Shown: positions 1-11,800 of the stretch, piece by piece
Layout: every line of letters begins with the position of its first letter
Position numbering within the stretch: position 1 is the first letter of the stretch
Assembly: GCA_026874595.1 (NCBI GenBank)
Contig: CM049307.1
Coordinates: 94,026,330-94,090,329, forward strand
Length of the DNA: 64,000 nt
Reading direction: 5' to 3'
DNA from: Sipunculus nudus
Lineage: Eukaryota; Annelida; Sipuncula; Golfingiida; Sipunculidae
Notes under the pieces: generated by a model
What the model was told of the DNA's origin: nothing
Databases searched by the model: none
Seen by the model: the letters and a program-made list of their open reading frames with translations, nothing else
Made by a program: the position numbers and the translations under genes

Positions 1-185
1 TGAAGTACAAAGAGTGATTGTTTTTAATATTTCGTACATTTGTATTGATACACTTTTGTAAGGAACGGCCTCTTTCGAAAATCTTTTTGGAAGACAGTTT
101 ATTATAAATATGAATACTTAGAATGTATCAGTTACATGTTGGGTACGATCGATACGTTTGTTTTGTTTTATTTTAATTAAGGTTA

Positions 186-790
186 TTTTAGAATACGTAC
201 TTTTATGTGGCATCTGTGTTCCATGAAAAATCATTTTTTTCTCTCGATAAAAGAAACCTTAATGACTGGAGCATACTTCAGTGTCAAGCAAACTTTATTC
301 CTTAAATCGTACTACGAACACATGGACTTTCTAACCAAGGCTTCCCGATTTTCCTCTGTCTTTAACGGAAAATTCAATAGCTATATTAATTCCTTCAAAT
401 AAAACAATATAATGGCATTCGAACTGAAAAGAATGCTCAAGTAATTGTCAGATACAACAACCTTCTAGAGCTCCGGGGTGGAGCATAGGACTCAAGGCAG
501 GGAAATTGTTCGAATCTAAGCCGAGCCTGTGAGATTTTTTCACGGTCGACCCCGACCCATGGTGAGCGCTCTGTAGGTTTAATGGGAAGGCCGCGCCCTA
601 CGGCCGCATTTCACTCGCAAACGAGTGCACCTTTCGGGGGTTCCGCAATGGTATGACCCAGCAATGGGGACCATTATACACCCAGGGCCCGCAGGGACAA
701 TAGTCACTGGGCCTCGTTAACACCAAGATATAAATGAAAAGAAGCGTGTGATACTGTCCTTCCACGTAGTCCCAAACTGGAATGGAATTT
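186..790 (+). repeat. Left arm of a ~600 bp diverged inverted repeat; contains a SINE-like segment
   Basis: This arm is recognisably the reverse complement of about 3540-4060. Shared anchors include AGAATACGTA, TCTCTCGATAAAA, GCAAACTTTATTCCTTAAAT, CAATAGCTATAT and ATGCTCAAGTAATT. Bases about 490-790 match the SINE at 38041-38335 (CTTTCGGGGGTTCC, ACCCAGCAATGGGG, GGCCCGCAGG). The arms differ visibly by substitutions and indels, so this is not a recent palindrome. It could be two copies of one dispersed element in opposite orientation. Confidence 0.7.
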
Positions 791-1334
791 TGCATATGTA
801 CATATACATAAAGTTAAGATGCCATTAGAAAATTATTAAAATAAGCAGTTGTGAGAAATATATGTGGAACCGGTCTGAAATACCACTAGTATATCAAACC
901 CACCTTTCAGTGAATTTTCTTAACGCGGTCACACTGATTAAAACTGACCATCTACTACGACCACCTGTGAAATAAGACCACTTTTGGCCAGTTACACGAG
1001 GTCAAATTAGGCCATCTGGGTAAAATGAATATTAACTATTTAGTGGGTACACAAGAAAGATTCATGAGTTACTAAATTAAAAGTGTCGTTAATACTGTAA
1101 AATCGGAATACAATGAATTCAGATAACAGGTCAGATAAATAAAGTAAATAAAATGAGATTATTTTTTTTTTTATTTTGTATATGTTGGTCGTGGAATTCA
1201 ACGAGTTTTTACTTAAGGATAGATCCATGGCCTGTTGGTGACACTATCTATTGAATGAAGATGAAGGTATCCACGTGTTATATGTAATTATGATGATATG
1301 TTTTTATTAAGCCTTCTTGATTTCAGGTTTTATA

Positions 1335-1520
1335 TGCATGGGGTTAGGATGAATCCAGAAGTCATAACCTGTCCTTATGACATTAGAGCGAATCTCTGAG
1401 GTTGAACGATGTTACACCATTATACCATTGAGGCATCGGCGGGGTTAAAATGGGGACCTTCAGCTCAGAAGTCACACGCCTTAACCACGAGGCTACGTCC
1501 TATCCTTCAACAGGCTAATG
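1335..1520 (-). repeat. tRNA-derived SINE-like copy
   Basis: The reverse complement contains AACCCCGCCGATGCCTCAAT and a run ending in CAGAAGTCATAACC-like sequence. The copy at 33075-33260 has the same order (AACCCCGCCGATGTTTCAAT ... GGTCATGACTTCTT). It lies in the visible part of gene A intron 2. Confidence 0.5.
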
Positions 1521-1653
1521 GTGTTAGATATTCGAAGTTAATCGGCCGTGTCAATTAATGTATAACCGATACCAGGAACAAATTACAGAAAAGAATGAGA
1601 TGTAAAAAATACTAGTTTCTAAATGTTATTTTCTTTAAAAGTATTATACTTAC

Positions 1654-1922
1654 CTGTGGAAAGCAGTCGGGGATATTCCAATCGGACATGAGACCACGTG
1701 ACCGAGTATGGTGGTGGTGGTGTTGGCGCCGGCAACACCTCGAAGCATGTGTGGCCGGAAACGATACATGGAGAACGCGGCCTCGTTTTCGCGCATCGTC
1801 TGCTCCGTGTTTGCGCCTTGCCTGATGTAGAGCCAGGCATTTTTATCCATCACTCGTTTCGCATTAACTTTAAAGTCATTAACGTTCACAAGTGGATATG
1901 CCATATCTTCTTCTTTGCCTTC
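1654..1922 (-). CDS. Gene A exon 2 (HAO N-terminal region)
   Basis: The acceptor (TTCAAG) is at 1923 and the donor (CAG/GTAAGT) at 1654/1653. It is 269 nt, exactly the length of gene B exon 2, phase 0 in and phase 2 out. It encodes EGKEEDMAYPLVNVNDF through [13 protein letters not shown], which aligns with family residues about 5-84, up to the first barrel strands. Confidence 0.9.
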
Positions 1923-2525
1923 CTTGAACTAGATGAAGACACAAGAAAAGACCTAGTATGTTAGAGCCGAATATCGCAACAGTTTTCTAATGACAGTGAA
2001 GCGCAGGAAGGTGACAATATTTTAAGTAAGTTGACAATTACATCAGTTACAGATAATATATGTAACCAGGATTCCTCCCTTGACTATGGACGTATTTACG
2101 TTACTTTAAATCTGGTAATACCAAATATTCTGTTTATACTGAAATTATATTACAACTCAAGCAATTCACATATATACCAGAAATAGAAAAAATTACTCAT
2201 GTAGTACATTGTAACATTAAAGTTCGTTCGTCAGTGTGTTTGTTGGATCTTTATTCGTTTCGATGCTAAGTTTTTTGCGTTTTTATCGAATAATTTATCT
2301 GATAACATATCAAAACAGATACACTGAAAACGTTGCAAAGTCTCCTGCATTAAAACGGAAAATATATTCAAGCTCGTATATACGTCAGTGTATAGATATG
2401 CTTCTTACCAGATTATTGCTAGGAGTGCTTGCTCTTGACCAAATTACTACGACAAAGACGAGGTTTGTGGCGAGCAACAGACAGGTCAGGATGCCCAGCA
2501 TCAGTATCACACGGGATGCCTCCAT
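1654..2525 (-). CDS. HAO gene A: membrane-anchored 2-hydroxyacid oxidase, 5' part only (exons 1-2)
   Basis: This is the N-terminal part of an FMN-dependent alpha-hydroxyacid oxidase of the HAO/glycolate oxidase family. Such enzymes oxidise 2-hydroxyacids to 2-oxoacids and make H2O2. Exon 1 (2409-2525) gives 39 residues starting MEASR, with one hydrophobic segment. Exon 2 (1654-1922) gives the start of the barrel, including the conserved Tyr of WLYIRQGA, the region that contacts FMN and substrate in the family. Exon 2 ends in phase 2 at a strong donor (GTAAGTA). No exon 3-5 homology lies between 1653 and the window edge, so the rest should be outside the window, or the gene is truncated. Exon 2 is nearly the same as that of gene B, so the two look like recent duplicates. 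The gene sits inside a diverged inverted repeat (about 186-790 and 3540-4060). Confidence 0.85.
2409..2525 (-). CDS. Gene A exon 1 (membrane anchor exon)
   Basis: The ATG is at 2525 and the donor GTAAG follows CTG at 2409, phase 0. It encodes 39 aa: MEASR, then about 24 hydrophobic residues (VILMLGILTCLLLATNLVFV...), then WSR. The MEASR start and length match exon 1 of genes B and C, which decides the start codon. Confidence 0.85.
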
Positions 2526-2691
2526 CACTGCTGTTTGTTTACTGTACTCTGTCCCACAGTACTCTCTATAAATCAGAAAGACTGGTAGAGCTTAAAAAGA
2601 ACACGTCGGCACGTGCTGTACTATTATTTCTGTGTGTATGCCAGCAAAACGCTTTCCCCTGTGAGGTGGGCTCCAATCATCCCATTCGCAT

Positions 2692-2720
2692 TATATATAT
2701 ATATATATATATATACATAC

Positions 2721-2761
<41 letters not shown>
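2692..2761. repeat. (TA)n/(CATA)n microsatellite
   Basis: Uninterrupted TA dinucleotides flank a short CATA run. It lies just upstream of gene A. The Tyr-Ile reading frames here are artefacts. Confidence 0.95.
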
Positions 2762-2765
<4 letters not shown>

Positions 2766-4262
2766 GATAATATATATAATATAATAAGATAATAAGTAAG
2801 ATGATGACCTTTTCCCGGGGCTACCGCCTCCAACCCTTACCTCAGGACTTGTAGCATAAAGCACTAGATGTCGCTGCTTTACGCTCCATGATATGTGGGT
2901 GATGTAAAACTAAATATAAAAATTAATTGGTCAGTTTTAAGCTGGGTTACGAGACAAATCTTGTTTTTTCTTCAATGTAATATGAGATTTTAACAAGGGT
3001 TTACAACAGAATCCACGTCATCCAAACATGTCGATTCATTTTCGACAAAATCGTACCACAAATTTGCGTCAGCAAAGTATGAACATTGGAAACAGTTTTG
3101 TCGGATGTATCGGTCATCCTGCTGTGGCCTTTTCGGTCATAGGAACCCGGAATGTTGAGCAAGATAATCGCTTGTCGAAGAATAAAGATAATCAGGGTAA
3201 TTTGCAGGAAAGGATTTATATGTAATGACACCGATAAACATCGAACGACAAAACTCGGCTTAATATGCGCTAGCTATAGTAGTATATAGATATTAAATTG
3301 GTTGTGAGCACGCTGATTAAACGGTTGTAACTACTTATTTATATATACATATATCTGTATATGTGTCCGGGTACACATATATGTAAAACGGAAAAATAAT
3401 TCTTTTAAATATTTTTGTTGGAGATAACAATCTCCATTTTAATGCCAGCTTAACTATATGTATATGTTCATCTGTTGTATTCCATTCCGATTTCGGAGAG
3501 GATATTATTGCTTCATCTCATTTTATATCCTACTGTTAACAGGCCCAGTGGCTACTGCACCTGCGGATCCTGGGTGTGTTATCTCTATCATTGCTCGGTT
3601 ATACCACCGAGGGACCGCCGAAAGGCCCATCCATTTATCAGTTAAACCCTGCAGTTAGACACGGCCTACCGATTAAGCCTACAGGGCGCTCACTCTGGAT
3701 GGGCCATTCTAGTTTCGAATGATCTCCTGGCTTTGAGTCCTGTGCTTAAATCTGATCCACAGAAGTTTCTGATAATTACTTGAGCATTAAATTAAGGGAT
3801 AATTTCATTTAATTGTTTTAGTTGAAGGAAATAAATATAGCTATTGAATTTGTTGTTAAAGGTAGATAAAACACAGGAGCCTTTATAGACCAGGTAAATG
3901 GAGGAGAAAGTCTTTATGATCATTGTTGTATTTAAGGAATACAGTTTGCTTTACATTGAAGTACACTACAGTCATAATTTTTTTTTATCGAGAGAAAGAA
4001 AAGATTTGATATGAAAAACAGATGCAACACAGCAATACGTATTCTAAAAATAAAAAAACAATTCTAAAAATTGTATATTTTTTATAAGAAAATATCTTCC
4101 ACCAAAGGTCATCAAAAATTGACGTTCTTCAAGAGAAGTATTATACAAATTTACGAAAAATTCGAAACAATCATTCTTTGTACTTCATTCAGGTTGTTTA
4201 ATCCAAAAGGGATTTGCATTCATAGAAATGCTTATAGCCTATTTTTACAATAATTTTCAAAC
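2762..4262. other. Intergenic stretch between gene A and pseudogene P1
   Basis: Apart from the inverted-repeat arm at 3540-4060, I see no exon-like homology. The short open frames at about 3001-3231 on both strands overlap each other and match nothing I recognise. Confidence 0.5.
3540..4060 (-). repeat. Right arm of the ~600 bp inverted repeat
   Basis: Read on the minus strand it follows the left arm in order: AGAATACGTATTGC, TTTCTCTCGATAAAA, AAGCAAACTGTATTCC, TTCAATAGCTATAT, then the SINE-like segment ending near 3540. The spacer between arms (about 790-3540) holds gene A exons 1 and 2. Confidence 0.65.
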
Positions 4263-4347
4263 CTAGATCGATTGCATTGGCTACGTCCGTGTCTCTCCGT
4301 ATCCTTCCGTCCATGTACACCAATACACACCTCCGTTAAGCCACGTT

Positions 4348-5834
4348 CCTACTTTCCCACGAATTTGACGCCGAATCGCCACGATGTTGAATTCGTGGCG
4401 ATTCGTTGCCAATCGGCCTGTCGAGTGATGAAAATTCCATCACGACCACGATATTGTACGAAAGGAGTATGGTGCCAGTACAATTGGCTACGACAGTGAC
4501 ACGAAGCCAGCACGATATGACACGACACTTTTAAGAATGTTCACGGCTCCGTGACGACGTCTAAGATACTGGTACGATATTTCCACGATTGATCTGCGAC
4601 TTGTGGACGATACTCCTACGATCATTCAATTTTGCTACGGATTGTTAGATAGCTATATATGTGATATATAGCTATTGTAATGTCACAAAGAAGACGATAT
4701 TAGTAAAAGGACACCATAACAACACTTCTTAACTTCTCCAGATATTTTAATTTGACAAAAGTTATCCAGTTTAAAACACTGATAATATATGTCTCATTTA
4801 ATTTGAGTAATTAGACTGTTACGACTTATTTATGTGGTGGCAAATACGACGTTAACTGCTTTAAGTCCAAGTAGACGACCGTCTTAATCGGATGTAAAAT
4901 ATCTGTATTCTCAAAATATTGGTTAAAATATCTTATTGATTCAGCTCTCAATGTGATATAAGATTCTGTTAATATCAATTTGTGTTAGGCTCAGTTTATT
5001 CTCCCATAGTAAAATAGGAAATTCATAATTTATTATATTGACCATATGTTTAAGTATGACGAAACTGTATAATATATTTAGCTTCTTTAAACTGTTTTGG
5101 TTCAAATTTATTTTGTCAACCAATATCCACGATAAAAAAAATGTCTTTAAAATAAATTTACGAATCTACATGGTTTACTCACTGCAAAACTTTCCTTGTT
5201 TGTTTACAAAGAAGTTACAAATTACAAAGGAAACGTAATTTGATTCAGCTTCTTCAAATTATTTTAGTTCAAATTTAATTGGAACCAATAACCACAATAC
5301 AAATCTTCTTTAAAACAAATTTACAAATCTACATAGTGTTCTTACTTCTAAACCTTATTCCTCATTGGTTTGTAAGAAGTTAAAAATCACTAAGAAAATA
5401 AAATTTTCCGTTACATTATGATGTCAGTTCTTGATGATTCGTCACCAAATTCGCGGAAGTAGGAAGGGGCTTAATGAACGTTACTCTCACTCAAGAGGTT
5501 CTTGTGGTAGTCGTATTGTAGTCGTGTTGAAGTCGTGTCGATGTCATTGTCCTTCGTGAGCATTCGTGACATTGTTTTACATCACGAATTTACAAGAATT
5601 ATGAAGGCTCTCATACGACTTACCAAGAAACTCTTACGACCTAGCTACGACTTGTGACGACAAAGCTTAATTTTTGAACATTTCAAAAATAGCGCCACGA
5701 ATTCTGAGTGCTCAAGACCTCACTACGAACATTACCGAATGTTAAAGACATCATCCACGACACTCCCACGACGTCCCTACGAATTTTAATGATGTAAGTT
5801 CGTGGCGATTCGGCGTCAAATTCGTGAAAGTGGG
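4348..5834. mobile_element. Non-autonomous TIR element inserted in P1 exon 4
   Basis: The left end CCTACTTTCCCACGAATTTG and the right end (reverse complement CCCACTTTCACGAATTTG) form TIRs that extend through ACGCCGAATCGCCACGA (4371-4387 and the mirror at about 5798-5813). The ends carry many CACGAC/TACGAC motifs on both strands, giving palindromic potential. There is no coding capacity. The two flanks together rebuild HAO exon 4, which marks this as an insertion. A clear target duplication was not seen. Confidence 0.65.
5070..5400. repeat. Tandem duplication (~170 bp unit) inside the P1 TIR element
   Basis: About 5079-5238 and 5247-5400 align in order: AGCTTCTT..A, TTCAAATTTA, CCAATA.CCAC, AAATTTAC.AATCTACAT and AAGAAGTTA.AAAT.AC. 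It is part of the interior of the TIR element. Confidence 0.6.
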
Positions 5835-6195
5835 ACAACTTCACTCAAGACGTGCCTGGATACAGTCCAGTCCTCTGAAGAAATATGGATCTTCGACCAG
5901 GTCTTAATAATGCAAATGACCTCAGGAAGTTATATGTGGATTTGAATAATTATGATAATTAATGCTTGCAAGTAATTATCTATTTTCATCAAAATACATT
6001 AGATGACATAAAATCTTTATCGTTGGTACGAGCTTCATTATATTGGAATATGTGATACATTACAAAATATGGATATATACTACCACTCTTAATAGGACCA
6101 TACGATAAATGCTTGATTTTAGCTTGCAGTGTAGATCGAAAAACAGAAAAGACAGGAAATGACGCCCAGCATGAGTACCACACAACTGCCTCCAT

Positions 6196-8488
6196 CTTTG
6201 TTGATAATTGTATCTGGTACAAGGGTTAGGCCGAAAACGTTGAACCAGACCGACTGTTATAGTTGTTATAGCGCATGCCTCCGTCACTGGCTACACATAT
6301 TTTTATTCCAGTGACAAAGCATTAACATAAACTCATTGGTATATGTAAAAAAATCATTTTTGACACACTCCGAAAATAAATCCGTTCCAAGGCATTCGAT
6401 GATTTAATACGAGAATCCAGCATTATGAACTTGTTTGAGTATGATGAGAATCCAAAGTTTACGCGAAGAATGTAACCCGAGAATCTGGCGTGGAAATTCT
6501 GGCAGAGGCTTAAATAACTGAGTATTTAGTCTATGTAAAAGATCCGGGGATAAAGGTCATGCTCAAGAAAGTCGGAGAAATAGAAGCGACATTTACCATT
6601 AAAATCAGCAACTTTAAAATAAGCAAGAGGAAATATGCTGTAGTTTTTGAGTGACTGATCAGAACATACCTATGAACATACATATACGTGCACACAATCA
6701 TACATTCAAAGTGGGGTACTCTATTGCAATTAAGGGAAGAGACCTGAAACCTCTCTATCAAACTGTGTATGAACATAGCAACGCATGCTATGGTCTTTTT
6801 TCTACTTCCATAATGACCCTATCTTTATTTCCGCAGAGATATTGAACATATTCCAATGTTTTGTGTACATCATGTCAAACGAAATATTTCAGGAAACGTA
6901 AATGATACATTTGGAATTCCAACATAAGCCAGATGCATGATATGCCGATTTTACATAACTAAATCGTTATTTTTTTTTCGTGTTTATATACGAATGTTGA
7001 ATATTAGTGTATGAAAACGTGAAAGACAATTATCGAAAATATTGGTGATCTTGCTGTTGAAATTTGGTCAGGATACCCTGCAAAACAGCAGAGGTGAATG
7101 TTCACTGTTGTGCAAGGACCGCGCAGCAAGGAGAAAAGAAATTAAAGCTAATTTGTACATTCTGGGCAACATGAGATCTCCTGGTTAACCAACACTGTGT
7201 CTCATTTTTATGTTGCAATCACGATACACGTTGCACGACACTGAATGGCCTTATATGTGGCCGGCTCTATTTACGTCAATAATACATATTGTATAGACAG
7301 GTCAGTCAAATGAAAACATACACATATTTAATAGATTACACTGATTATTTATTTGACACAAATTCCTGAGTTTCCGTTTTCTAAATTTATATAGGTTTTA
7401 TTAATTAATTATTGAGAAAGGAAAGTAAATAAAATTCATGAACAAATCAGGTTTTTGCACAAAAAAAATGAAACTACCTACTATATAACGTGATGGAAAC
7501 AAATCTTGTATAATAATATGACATTATAATATGTAAACTGATTTTTGAAACTTTACGAGCATCATATTTAATGAAAACAATATTATTATGCCATAAGTTG
7601 CAACGTAAGATCCACAATGATATCGGTTTCCATTCTGGCGATTAACAGCAAAAACCGATATCACAGCCGTTTATTTAAAAAAAGGATTTTTCTTCAGTCC
7701 AAACTTTGCATGACATTTGGCGAATAACACGTGTGGTGGGGCTATATATATCCGACATTTTGGCAAGGGGGTTAATAAATGATTTATACATAAATAGAAT
7801 GTAGAAATATAAATAGAATAATTGTTGTTACATTCTGCCTTCCGGCTTGTCCATTTTTTTTTAATATTGTTTGTAATATCTCCGATATATTAAGGTTCAC
7901 GCGGATTATATAAAAATATCACGCGACATCGGTCGATCAAGCCCATCGCGCAACCTGTCGATCGCTTATTGCACATAAAGTTAATAAACTGAATAAACTG
8001 AATAAAAATTGTGGCTTTTGAAATTTTTAAGGAAATTATTTTATGATTCATAATTATATGAATACGATTGGTTGATTCATATACATGATCTGCCACGGTT
8101 GGTTGGCCTTGTTACATATTGACCAGGAGGGCTGGTTCTTTGAGGGAAGGGGCAGGGGGGATTCCAAGCTCAGCGGCAAACCTAACCATCCCAGAACGTG
8201 GGGGTGGTGTTGGATAAACACCGCGATTTCCTGGATAAACAATCTGGTTTTCCGGATAATCGCTGGATAATGTAGACAGTCTTGATTCATAATATGATTA
8301 ATATATGATATTAATTATTATGTCATAGTATAGTATGTTAAACGGGTCCTGTAATAGGTTTATGAGTATATTAATATTTATATAGATAACATAAATCTAA
8401 ATAAAATAAGTATTGCATGTACATGCATTGTGCAACGTGATTTTTGTGTCGACCGACGGTGCGGTACAATCGACCAACGGAGCGTGGC

Positions 8489-8557
<69 letters not shown>

Positions 8558-8688
8558 CAATGAGATACATGTATTTCAATACAAAAAGATTTAGTAAAAG
8601 GTTGCTTCAACATACTCCCTCTTTTGAAGATAAATTCACACCACTGACCAAATCAATACATTCTGATATCGGATCTCTTGTTGACTTC
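6196..8688. other. AT-rich intergenic stretch upstream of P1 and downstream of gene B
   Basis: No exon homology was recognised. It holds a perfect 11 bp inverted repeat with a short loop (7619-7629 GATATCGGTTT with 7652-7662) and a (TA)n run at 8492-8554. I see no convincing gene B polyadenylation signal close to its stop. Confidence 0.5.
8492..8554. repeat. (TA)n microsatellite
   Basis: An uninterrupted TA dinucleotide tract of about 60 bp lies downstream of gene B exon 5. Confidence 0.97.
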
Positions 8689-8894
8689 TTATAAAGCAGA
8701 GCATGTTTTGCCCACACATGACGGTGGTGTTATAATGACAGACGGGTCCAACTTGTGAGGTCGGTCAGCTCCGAGGAGTTGCATGGTGTTCAGGAATTCG
8801 TTCTGTAGGATATCGAGGATCTTCTCGACCCCCTCCTGACCACTGTGGGCGAGTCCGTACCAGACCGGACGTCCGATAAACACAGCACGGGCGC
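8689..8894 (-). CDS. Gene B exon 5 with stop codon
   Basis: 206 nt with TAA at 8689-8691. It encodes [20 protein letters not shown], the FMN-phosphate GRP motif and the last helix. The tail [12 protein letters not shown] is longer than in genes C and D. The acceptor is TTTTAAG. Confidence 0.92.
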
Positions 8895-11800
8895 CTTAAA
8901 ATGAATGATACAAACAGAAGCTCGCATAACGAAAAAGGTTAACGACTCAATTCAAATAAAATACAAAGTAAGATGTTAATCATGATATGATAAATTGTTA
9001 TGTTGCGGTACCTGATAAATGACCTCTTTCCAAAAAAATTGATTGCAAAAAAAGTTTTTTTTTCACCAGAGCGATTATCAGTCTGATGCATTTAACACAT
9101 GTTGCTCTTGCTGACTTGTATTCTAATATTCATATGAAGGCTGATTTAGGACAGAGACTGAAAACTTGACATCTCGATATAATATATCGGGATGAAATTT
9201 TACCAAAAGAAAAATATCTTAAGATCTGGGGATAAATTTCACTGATGGAGCCCGGTGCAAGCTTTTTTTCCACTTCAGTACAGGAGCAAAAACAATTTTA
9301 CAACGACATAAAGACAGGTACTCTAATATTTTAAAGTAACTATCATACAGTATTAACCTGTTAATCTTTTTCGAGATAAGGAACAAATATTTGTTACTAC
9401 TCCATCGGCTATTTAAATAATTTATTTCTGTGAATTTTAGGGGTAAAACTTTATCTCAGAATTTTTTTCCGGTGTCTTTTATTATCCGTATAGTAATGTA
9501 TTACTGTCTCGCGCAAATTGATGTACTATGATATAATATATTATCACTTTTACGGGAATATGTAAAAAACGCAACACGTATTTTGCTGGCGGCTTAAATT
9601 TTACTGGTAGGTGACAGGTCAACAGATTAACGAAAATTAAACTCATATTAATTTTATCGAGCGGGAAAAAAGAGAACATATTTTGTCAATATTGGTGTAA
9701 ATCAACATAAAGAATGAAACGCTGAATGATAATATTTTCCAGCTTAAATCGTGTATTTTTTTAAAACGTCTAACCTAGAGCGATTGCTTTAGCGGCGTCC
9801 ATGCCCGTCCGTATCCCTCCGTCCATGTACACCTCCACACTTCCGTTAACCGCTGCTACCACCTCACTCAGGACGTCGATGGTCGCTGGAACACCGTCAA
9901 GAAGTCTGGAAGTGAAAAGTATAACGAGTTTTCTTGTATTTGTAATAGCTTACTGAGATTATATCGATTTGAAATATAGTTGACCTGCCATCTTTTTAAC
10001 ATATTCGCATGTTATTGGTTGGTGTACGATATTTCGACTTGCATATATAGTTAAATTTTATTTAAAGCCGTAGGCTAAGGATCACAATATCCCAAGTGGG
10101 TCTCCTTTGACCACGTGATCCGTTAAAGGACAATGATACATTTATTCATTTAAGGGTTTAAATTGAAGCAGCCCGATACTTGATATATATTAACTATTTA
10201 ACACTATAAGAAAATGCTTTGAACATATAAAAAAAAATTGCTTGACAGGAGCGTTGCCAAGGGGGGGGGGGGGGGCAGGGGACCATGCCCCTCCTCCCCC
10301 TCGCCTCAAGTACTTCCCGTCCTCAAAGGAATTTTACTTATTACAGTCAAGTACTGATCAATCATGAATTTCTTGTCACTTGTTTTCGCAGATTTGTGAT
10401 TTATTCACATATAAATATTAAGTTTGATCTTGCAATAATGGTATTTTTTTTTATTTATCCATCTTGTACAACTATTATCTCTTATTAGAATTAAAACGTG
10501 TTATATATGTAGACTTGATATAATTCCTCCATCAGACCCGGATTGGCATTTTGCAGTTTTCTCATAAGGAAGGTACGATTCTACTCACTATGTTGTGCTT
10601 AATAATATACCAGCTAACTTATTTTCCTACAAAATGATTTTTTATAATATTATGAAACAAGAAAGATCACCTAAACTGGAATTCTAACCAGGATATCAAA
10701 GAAGACATGTTCTGATTTTTTTTAATTTACTGTGGTATATCTAAGTTTTACGTATATGTGCTGGTACCAAAACCAAGAAGAGGATCCCATGCCAGGTTTC
10801 CCTGTAAGATTTTAACCCTAGGAAGAATCTAGCAACACTGCATGAATAACAATTGGCCCATGGGTCATGACGCTCAGCTGCCAAGCATGACCTGCGACAT
10901 CATGGGCTGAGATTTGCAACTTCAAGTCAAACTTTTTGAAGAACCTATTTGCAAATTTTGTTGAAAGTTTCTATGATGACAGAAATATATATCACATATA
11001 TATATCTGGTTAAAACAAAGTGACTTGATGGGTTGAGGCAACAAGCATGGTTGTTGATCTATCAGGAACTAATCCCATAGCCTGCTTAATACCTGTCAGT
11101 TTCAAATTGAACGCCACACAGGCCAAATATAAGATCGACATATAGCATAAAATCAAGGAAATCCATGCAAGAATTAACGGATGCTTCTGTTTGAATTTTT
11201 ATTCAATACAAACAAACTTTACTGAACTTTCATAAATGATAGTCATTTTTTCAGAAATCTTGACCCAATCCTTTGCAAGAATGATGGGTAACTCCAAACT
11301 ATTTTAACTGGAGTAATCACTTTTCAACCAATGTGTGAATAACTTTGACCTGTAACCTCCTGACCAGCTGACCCCACAATCAATAAGTTATTTCTTCAAG
11401 CCAAATGACCCATAGATATGAAGTTTGAATCAAAGACAAAATGTTTGGGGTGAACAGTTGTAGCTTGAAATATTTTCACAAGCATTTGGAACAGTTTAGT
11501 ACCGTGACCTTGACCTCTGACCTTTTGAACTCAACATCAATAGGGTTCTTCCCCTATTGGTAGGTAAACGACATATGACAGATGGAAGGTATAGGTTTAA
11601 AAGTTTGCCTTAAAATGATTCCACACAAGAAGTGGGTGCTGTGAACATGACCTTTGACCTAAAAATTAACAGGTCTCTTCAACTGAAGACAGAGAATCGC
11701 TATGTCAATGCTGAAAGGTCTTGAGAAAAGTCTAGCTTTAAATGTGTCATCAACCATTTTAAAGAAGTGGATCCTGTGATCTTAACTTTTGACCTTGTGA

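Larger units (their letters stand above)
4263..6195 (-). pseudogene. HAO pseudogene P1 (exon 1 and split exon 4 remnants)
   Basis: This is a decayed HAO copy. An exon 1 relic lies at about 6140-6195: ATGGAGGCA, then TGTGTGGTACTCATGCTGGG. Relative to gene A it has a 1-nt deletion that breaks the frame. An exon 4 relic lies at 4263-4345 (minus-strand frame VYMDGRIRRDTDVANAIDL). It still has a CTAG/GTTTGA donor-like end, but the DGG Gly and GTD Thr region is mutated. The other part of exon 4 continues at about 5838-5868 (ACTTCACTCAAGACGT against ACCTCACTCAGGACGT in gene B). Between them is a 1.5 kb TIR element. Exons 2, 3 and 5 were not found. The order exon 1 > exon 4 on the minus strand is that of the intact genes. 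Confidence 0.75.

Noticed and set aside
1619-1964. Open frames overlapping gene A exon 2 in other frames and on the plus strand
   Set aside because: They are shadows of the conserved HAO exon. Only the minus frame aligns with the family and has splice sites.
2236-2571. Plus-strand open frame of 111 codons over gene A exon 1
   Set aside because: It lies opposite the anchor exon and resembles nothing. The minus strand encodes the conserved MEASR exon.
8371-8694. Open frames with long Tyr-Ile repeats (also at 2624, 13090, 13317, 39472, 43243, 44412, 52400, 55863)
   Set aside because: They are translations of (TA)n microsatellites and have no exon context.
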